A stretch of DNA of 64,000 bases, from the NCBI GenBank assembly GCA_016165875.1, contig JABBOT010000001.1:47594625-47658624 (forward strand). The letters are read 5' to 3'. Below, in pieces: positions 62,601-64,000 of this stretch. The translations under genes were made by a program, and so were the position numbers. The DNA is from Acanthopleura granulata. Its lineage: Eukaryota > Mollusca > Polyplacophora > Chitonida > Chitonidae. The notes under the pieces were generated by a model. That model was not told the origin of the DNA, made no database searches, and was given only the letters and a program-made list of their open reading frames with translations. How positions within the stretch are numbered: the first letter of the stretch is position 1; every line of letters begins with the position of its first letter.

Positions 62601-63369
62601 GCTGACGTATAAATGGTAGCCCGAGGGCAGGTGACGTCCACTAGATTATACTCTTTACTTACATTACCTTTATATAAGATCCAGATAGTTATCGATATGG
62701 TATACACATGGCTTGCATATATCTACCATTGTATATGACTGATCACTATGTCTGGGGGAATCACGTGTCTCCATTAAACTTTTGAAATCTTGAGTAAAGG
62801 CGATGATTTTTTTCTCTCTCATATCTGCGTAAATATCCGGGGGAAAAAATACACGAACTAGTTACGGTGGGGAAATATCGATATATTTAAAACTATTAGG
62901 CTACGAACATATAGACTTACAAGGCGGCAGGCCGAAAAATACAGAAGAACACTGCTGCCTTATCGTCATTTTGGAACGCGCTTTCTAGATAAAGCACCGT
63001 TTCTCGTGAACAATTCTGGCTCAAATCTATATACATGACTCAGACTGTTACAGTGTCCCCTTTTCCACAAGCCGTAATCAGTTATATATCTGATCTTGCT
63101 ATGTACTTTTATTATAGATGGTTGTTTGGCGACATGATGTAGATGTGAAATGCCTGGTGCTTCAGTCGCTGGTTCCAAACCGAAAACTGATATCGTCCAA
63201 ATTTTAACTCAAAATCTGTGTTGTACCCAGGAACTGCAAACCAAGTAACAATGACATAATGTTACAGTACATAGCCTAAGATAATCCCAGGGGGTATATG
63301 TACTTACTTGGCTGCCGGGTCCACTGGAATTATCCCAGAATCCATTGCGGACTCGATGTCGTCTGGCAC
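22786..63369 (-). CDS. ASPP: ASPP gene, whole span of identified exons
   Basis: Single-copy invertebrate ASPP gene, scaffold family that binds p53-family proteins and protein phosphatase 1 and acts at cell junctions and in apoptosis (family knowledge). What is seen: exons on the minus strand encode, in order, a coiled coil, a long Ser/Thr/Pro/Asn-rich linker, an RVSF PP1-docking motif, ankyrin repeats and an SH3 domain ending in NLLG, the exact ASPP architecture. Splice phases agree through every junction from 35106 to 22786, and the summed length (about 1,075 residues without the N-terminus) is near that of vertebrate ASPP1/2. The N-terminal ubiquitin-like/RA domain is not in the window; candidate internal exon 63308-63369 implies it is further right. 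Three candidate alternative first exons lie inside the gene. The introns carry most of the repeats listed here. Confidence 0.93.
23591..23763. repeat. Long imperfect inverted repeat (foldback) in the last ASPP intron
   Basis: Arms of about 75 bases (23591-23666 and 23688-23763) around a 21-base loop. The inner parts GTGATGTTC and GAACATCAC and the middle GGGAGTGCATA and TATACACTCCC pair well. As RNA it would form a hairpin of about 170 nt; as DNA it resembles a palindromic MITE. Confidence 0.75.
23870..24069 (-). CDS. ASPP: ASPP SH3-domain exon
   Basis: Encodes [11 protein letters not shown] and a full SH3 domain: AVFDY (ALYDY position), [16 protein letters not shown], the family-typical EWWWAR, and GYVPRNLLG. 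In ASPP proteins this SH3 contacts p53 together with the ankyrin repeats. The acceptor is TTCTTTGCAG and the donor is GTGAGT directly after NLLG, phase 0. Reading through the donor would give only VSENR and a stop, so splicing to 22833 is the better model. The turn usually written EGD is RVNS here, an unusual loss of acidic residues. Confidence 0.96.
24184..24296 (+). mobile_element. SINE fragment in an ASPP intron
   Basis: Body piece with GTGTGGGTTTCCCCTGGGCT and ACTCTTGAGTATGAATCAAG; head and tail missing. Opposite in orientation to ASPP. Confidence 0.75.
24625..24835 (+). repeat. Dispersed repeat family Q, copy 1
   Basis: Contains ATTCTAATACACAAGAGAGA, CATTAACACACATGCAGGGC, AAAATCGGAGCTCAATGCAT and TTTACTTTAACACTGCT, shared with 44.8-45.14 kb. 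Located in an ASPP intron. Confidence 0.7.
24965..25262. repeat. Minisatellite in an ASPP intron, about 43 bp unit
   Basis: Six to seven copies of TTCCCTAACAATGATGGCAA followed by TCACTGTGACTTTCTGTAGTG, directly upstream of the ankyrin exon B donor side. Confidence 0.8.
25312..25478 (-). CDS. ASPP: ASPP ankyrin exon B
   Basis: Encodes [39 protein letters not shown] and YDGCSEYLY: the last full ankyrin repeat and the helix leading to the SH3 domain, each matching a conserved ASPP block. Acceptor GATGTTAACAG, donor GTATGT. One base completes the upstream Trp codon and one base (A) is left, which joins GT of the next exon to give Ser before IQEKLG (vertebrates have Gly-Val here). Confidence 0.96.
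25479..29857 (-). other. ASPP introns around ankyrin exon A
   Basis: Two AT-rich introns (25479-27174 and 27309-29857), with no repeat or exon that I can support inside them. Confidence 0.7.
27175..27308 (-). CDS. ASPP: ASPP ankyrin exon A
   Basis: Encodes [20 protein letters not shown] followed by [20 protein letters not shown] and DSDGW: a textbook ankyrin repeat ([25 protein letters not shown]) nearly identical to the NDEGIT repeat of ASPP1/2. The acceptor is TTGTCTTTCCAG and the donor is GTGAGT. It starts in phase 0 and leaves TG, which the next exon completes to the Trp of DSDGW. Ankyrin repeats and SH3 together form the p53/PP1-binding module in the family. Confidence 0.96.
29858..32083 (-). 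CDS. ASPP: ASPP large central exon: end of coiled coil, disordered linker, PP1 motif, first ankyrin residues
   Basis: A single 2,226-base exon of 742 codons. The first about 45 residues (LRNKLNEQQ... to RLKKKKAQ) end the coiled coil. Then come about 640 residues of low-complexity Ser/Thr/Pro/Asn/Gln with PxxP patches (for example VPSIPPRQ), a basic cluster followed by Ser/acidic residues ([14 protein letters not shown]), and finally [24 protein letters not shown] at 29930-29941 is a canonical RVxF docking site for PP1; the [13 protein letters not shown] stretch is the start of the ankyrin domain in ASPP1/2. Acceptor CTGCTTTCAG, donor GTAGGT, phase 0 at both ends. Conservation is confined to both ends; the middle is recognisable only by composition. 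Confidence 0.95.
32308..32458 (-). mobile_element. SINE, diverged copy in an ASPP intron
   Basis: Minus-strand body (AAAAATATTTCACCTACACC, CACCATTATGGTGGGAGGAA, AGGTTGCTGGCAGATTTTCC) lying between the second coiled-coil exon and the large exon. Confidence 0.8.
32937..33121 (-). CDS. ASPP: ASPP coiled-coil exon 2
   Basis: Encodes 61 full codons after two bases that complete the shared codon; starts [20 protein letters not shown] and includes [17 protein letters not shown], aligning by eye with the SKVEELTRQLEMLKNG stretch of vertebrate ASPP. The acceptor is TATCCTGTAACAG and the donor is GTAAGT, phase 0. It ends EKLRKELI and continues directly as LRNKLNEQQ in the next exon, as in vertebrate proteins. 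Continuous heptads, no Pro or Gly break apart from the RAGK turn. Confidence 0.93.
33122..34832 (-). other. ASPP intron between the coiled-coil exons
   Basis: Nothing identified beyond AT-rich sequence. Confidence 0.7.
34833..35106 (-). CDS. ASPP: ASPP coiled-coil exon 1
   Basis: Encodes 91 residues beginning [20 protein letters not shown], with the family hallmark [15 protein letters not shown] and [10 protein letters not shown]: the N-terminal half of the long ASPP coiled coil, rich in Gln, Lys, Glu and Leu heptads. This region drives oligomerisation and partner binding in the family. The acceptor is CTCTTTTACCAG and the donor is GTATGT. The exon starts in phase 0 and leaves one base, which matches the next exon. 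A frame-shifted reading of the same segment is also open but has no family match. Confidence 0.93.
35735..36105 (-). repeat. Dispersed repeat family R, copy 2
   Basis: Inverted relative to copy 1 and alignable over its whole length (about 370 bp). It lies about 110 bases from the MITE at 36216. Open frames in it are not conserved between copies. Confidence 0.8.
36216..36646. mobile_element. TA-flanked MITE interrupted by a SINE
   Basis: Ends TACCCTAATCCTTCTAATTT and ATGAGAAGACTTAGGGTA are inverted repeats with TA at each edge, as for Tc1/mariner-type MITEs. The SINE at 36376-36602 splits it; without the SINE it would be about 205 bp. Confidence 0.8.
36376..36602 (+). mobile_element. SINE inserted inside a MITE
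   Basis: Long copy including head remnant (ACGGTAGCACAGCGCAATGA), GTGAGTTCAAGTCCAGTTCA, body and the AAATAAATAAATAAATAAG tail. It interrupts the MITE at 36216-36646 after AAAAAGGGCAG, and so is younger than the MITE. Confidence 0.88.
38324..38355. repeat. (AT)n microsatellite
   Basis: Sixteen uninterrupted AT dinucleotides. Confidence 0.95.
39541..40401. mobile_element. Foldback MITE, long form with internal 52-bp tandem array
   Basis: Left end AAGCTGAGTCGGCATCTCAG, right end (inverted) CCAGATGCTGACTCGGCTT; TA flanks both ends. Between 39560 and 40195 about 12 tandem copies of a 52-bp unit (GACAAGGGGGGCACTCTCCC, AAACTATCAGGAGTTCACGC, AGGTTGAGACAA). The unit equals the inner part of the left terminal repeat. 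The unique right half (40190-40330) matches the short form. Open frames across the array are repeat artefacts. Confidence 0.85.
40532..40740 (-). mobile_element. SINE copy
   Basis: Minus-strand copy: TTGGTGTTTTACGCTGTACT, GGCCAGCATTATGGTGGGAG, AGGTTGCTGGCAGACCTTCC and part of the head (GGGTCATTGTGCTGCCATAG). The A-rich tail is reduced to a GATT repeat. Confidence 0.88.
41611..41641. repeat. (GT)n(AT)n compound microsatellite
   Basis: GTGTGTGT running into about eleven AT units, shortly 3' of the candidate first exon at 41792. Confidence 0.95.
41792..41902 (-). CDS. ASPP: Candidate alternative first coding exon of ASPP ([13 protein letters not shown]...)
   Basis: An ATG at 41902 opens 37 codons starting [16 protein letters not shown] and ending LEMYLKS, followed by the donor GTAGGT in phase 0, so it joins in frame to the coiled-coil exon at 35106. 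The second half is a glutamine-rich amphipathic stretch that could extend the downstream coiled coil. Vertebrate TP53BP2 also has a shorter form lacking the N-terminal domain, made from an internal start (family knowledge), so a downstream promoter is plausible. This is the best supported of the three first-exon candidates because it has the longest open frame and a good donor. A short upstream ATG (reading MGLG then stop) lies just 5'. Confidence 0.55.
44815..45136 (+). repeat. Dispersed repeat family Q, two adjacent diverged units
   Basis: The blocks ACACATATGCAGAGCATCAA and AACACAGAGCATCAATGATG start two successive units; each is followed by GGAAC..., an AT-rich spacer and TTTAACTTAACACTG or TTTACTTAACACTG. 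Confidence 0.7.
47410..48027. repeat. Minisatellite, 55-bp and shorter units, probably SINE-derived
   Basis: About 12 copies of GTCAGACACCTGGCTATGGG, CGGTGATTTGCTCTACCCAC, ACACCTGACACCTCT. The first half has 55-bp units; the centre has shortened units lacking CTCTGTCAGACAC. The array ends exactly at a SINE 3' fragment (48027). Open frames on both strands, rich in CSTHTPDTW or VSGVWVEQ, are repeat artefacts. Confidence 0.9.
48027..48090 (+). mobile_element. SINE 3' fragment at the end of a minisatellite
   Basis: AAGTGAAAAATTCCTGAGTA and CAATCAAAATAACCAATCC match the SINE 3' end directly after the last repeat unit of the 47.4-48.03 kb array. Confidence 0.65.
50295..50526. mobile_element. TA-flanked MITE, same family, worn right end
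   Basis: Left end TACCTTAATTCTTCTAAATT; interior shares AGTACTGCTGAAAGCAAAAA and AGCAGACCAGATC with the other copies. The right inverted repeat is degraded (ACAGTAAGGG). Confidence 0.7.
52397..52668 (-). mobile_element. SINE, near full length
   Basis: Minus-strand copy with degenerate tail, complete body (GGCGGCCAGCATTATGGTGG, AGATTGCTGGCAGACCTTCC) and a long head (GGGTCATTATGCTGCCCTAG, CTACTCAACTGAGCC). Confidence 0.87.
53452..53499 (-). CDS. ASPP: Candidate alternative first coding exon of ASPP ([16 protein letters not shown])
   Basis: An ATG at 53499 opens 16 codons containing three cysteines ([16 protein letters not shown]), followed by the donor GTGAGA in phase 0, compatible with the coiled-coil exon at 35106. 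If used, the protein would start with MGQC; the Gly at position 2 could be N-myristoylated, but the full myristoylation consensus is not convincing. Weakest of the three first-exon candidates. Confidence 0.25.
54167..54405. mobile_element. TA-flanked MITE, intact copy
   Basis: 239 bp; TAGCCTAATTCTTCTAATTA at the left, AAAGATTAGAAGAATTAGGG then TA at the right. Interior AAAAAGGGCAGATTGGG matches the sequence at the SINE insertion point in 36216-36646. Non-coding. Confidence 0.85.
55385..55860. repeat. Minisatellite, about 63-bp unit
   Basis: Seven copies of GCTCAAGTAGAATGCAGGCA, GTGTCACAAAACAGGGCTGT, CCTAGACACAGTGGTAGGCA in an ASPP intron. Confidence 0.88.
56159..56312. repeat. Direct duplication of about 60 bp
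   Basis: CTGCAGAGCTTCAATATCAG through TAACAGGTAAATAGATAA recurs 93 bases later with a few changes. Confidence 0.75.
56813..56845 (-). CDS. ASPP: Candidate alternative first coding exon of ASPP ([11 protein letters not shown])
   Basis: An ATG at 56845 opens 11 codons ([11 protein letters not shown]) and runs directly into a GTAAAC donor at 56812, in phase 0. Joining to the coiled-coil exon at 35106 is therefore in frame. Sequence just upstream (56850-57060) is less AT-rich and CpG-containing compared with the surrounding intron, which would fit a promoter, but no TATA box is clear. Short ATG-plus-donor combinations occur by chance, so the call depends on transcript evidence. Confidence 0.4.
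57698..59842. repeat. 122-bp satellite array with higher-order structure
   Basis: About 18 units starting ACAACTGAGCCAGTGAAGCG; unit starts at 57701, 57823, 57945 and 58067 give an exact 122-bp period. Some units are internally shortened (GGGAGAGCCAGCGAGGCGCC junction, seen at about 58295, 58885 and 59350). A block with private variants (ACTGCTCACACTT, TATCAAGGATGG, CTTAGGCATCTG) recurs with a shift of exactly 1,056 bp (57961 to 59017). Each unit contains the palindrome CACATGTG. It lies between ASPP candidate exons 56813 and 63308. Confidence 0.97.
60104..60750. repeat. Diverged tandem duplication, about 325 bp unit
   Basis: GTGTGTAAATTGTTACTTCT, AACAGTTAGAATAAAATCCT and ACTAGGCCGGATTTCAC (60150-60245) recur in the same order at about 60480-60570; CCAGGATTCCG near 60310 recurs as CCAGGATTGTA near 60740. 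Confidence 0.7.
60751..63307 (-). other. ASPP intron, few features
   Basis: Only the SINE at 61280 is recognised. Confidence 0.6.
61280..61455 (-). mobile_element. SINE, diverged copy with internal deletion
   Basis: AGAATATTTTACTTACACGA, CGATGGCCGGTATTAAAGTG, then a deleted CCTTCCCACGTATGG block before CCGGAGAGGAAGACGGCATG; oriented minus. Confidence 0.8.
63308..63369 (-). CDS. ASPP: Candidate ASPP internal exon joining the RA-domain region to the coiled coil
   Basis: A 62-base segment bounded by a good acceptor (TTGTATTAG) and a consensus donor (GTAAGT). Read with two bases completing an upstream codon, it stays open for 20 codons and ends in phase 0, as the coiled-coil exon at 35106 needs. 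This frame ends in SGPGSQ, resembling the SGPRSQ stretch that follows the N-terminal domain in vertebrate ASPP2. The exon has no start codon in that frame, so it must be joined to exons beyond 64000. Another frame is also open ([12 protein letters not shown]...) but leaves two bases over, which would shift the next exon out of frame. Identity is inferred from phase and a short similarity, so confidence is moderate. Confidence 0.5.
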
Positions 63370-64000
63370 CTAATACAAAAGACATGTATATATACTGTCG
63401 TGAAACACATATCTAATAATAAAACATATGAAAGAATTTAAACACAAGGCAAAGGGTTCTCATAAGATTGAGTGAGATTATTTATTTTCTTCAAATTATG
63501 CAGCGTCAGAATAGCACGGTCATTCAATCTTAATATCAATTCTTTCGCTCTTAAATGATCGCCCATCTATAGCAATTGTTCTGAAGGTTTGATTTGGTTT
63601 TTCATATACATATCTGTAAAACGTATCACTGTTTTCAGTGGTGTCAAGGTCATTTACCTGCGATTGTGGCGAGACTTGCTGTTGGACAACCATGTATACT
63701 AGTATTAATTATTTGAGGAGTAGGTTAATAGGTCTACATATACACGTAGAGTAATGATCAGTGCATCCTTGCAACTCGCCAACATTTCGCGCGGAATCCC
63801 ATGATTTGTGGAAATCCTTCGAGGTGACTTTGCCCTGAGATTTGTACAAATATCCACAAATGCGCCGCCAGTGATTCAGCGGTCATTCACATAGCTGTAT
63901 AGGCTATACAGGAAAGCGGAAAGCTGCCCGGCAATGAATGCATGACAAAGGTTTGCTTTGTGAATGCAAATGGTAAAGTGTCATAAATTCATTCAAGATA
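63370..64000 (-). other. Right edge, presumed ASPP intron
   Basis: No exon recognised; ubiquitin-like/RA domain exons are expected further right. Confidence 0.5.

Overview
This is eukaryotic, AT-rich, intron-rich DNA, most likely from a lophotrochozoan and probably a mollusc. The evidence is consensus GT..AG introns, one metazoan gene split into small exons over tens of kb, at least 13 copies of a tRNA-headed SINE with the AAATAAATAAAT tail typical of molluscan genomes, many minisatellites and TA-flanked MITEs, and a strong excess of the palindrome TACATGTA. The species cannot be named from the sequence.

The right two thirds (about 22.8-63.4 kb, minus strand) is one ASPP gene (apoptosis-stimulating of p53 protein; the ancestor-type gene of vertebrate PPP1R13B and TP53BP2). 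Seven downstream exons were assembled by hand with matching splice phases: two coiled-coil exons (34833-35106, 32937-33121), one 2.2-kb Ser/Pro-rich exon ending in the PP1-docking motif RVSF (29858-32083), two ankyrin exons (27175-27308, 25312-25478), an SH3 exon (23870-24069) and a 48-base terminal exon (22786-22833). Together they encode about 1,075 residues, close to vertebrate ASPP1/2. Four further candidates feed the first coiled-coil exon in the same phase 0: three ATG-containing first exons (41792-41902, 53452-53499, 56813-56845) and one internal exon (63308-63369). The internal exon suggests that the N-terminal ubiquitin-like/RA exons lie beyond the right edge.

The left third (1-22.7 kb) has two partial genes. 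One is the last exon of a globin (plus strand, 4126-4323) starting exactly at the conserved G7.0 phase-0 intron; no earlier exon was found. The other is a single-pass membrane protein on the minus strand (exons near 15.1-15.5, 14.1-14.35 and 11.44-11.64 kb) that I could not assign to a family. A decayed Tc1/mariner transposase tail lies at about 1.8-2.0 kb.

The rest is introns and intergenic DNA filled with repeats: a 33-bp minisatellite (8.6-9.68 kb), a foldback MITE in two forms, one with its inner terminal unit amplified about 12-fold (12.17-12.47 and 39.54-40.40 kb), a minisatellite that looks derived from the inside of the SINE (47.4-48.03 kb), a 122-bp satellite with a 1,056-bp higher-order shift (57.7-59.84 kb), a TA-flanked MITE family with a nested SINE, and two dispersed repeat families of about 0.2-0.4 kb. 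I see no undescribed enzymatic or defence system. The most unusual material is the repeat biology and the multiple ASPP 5' ends.
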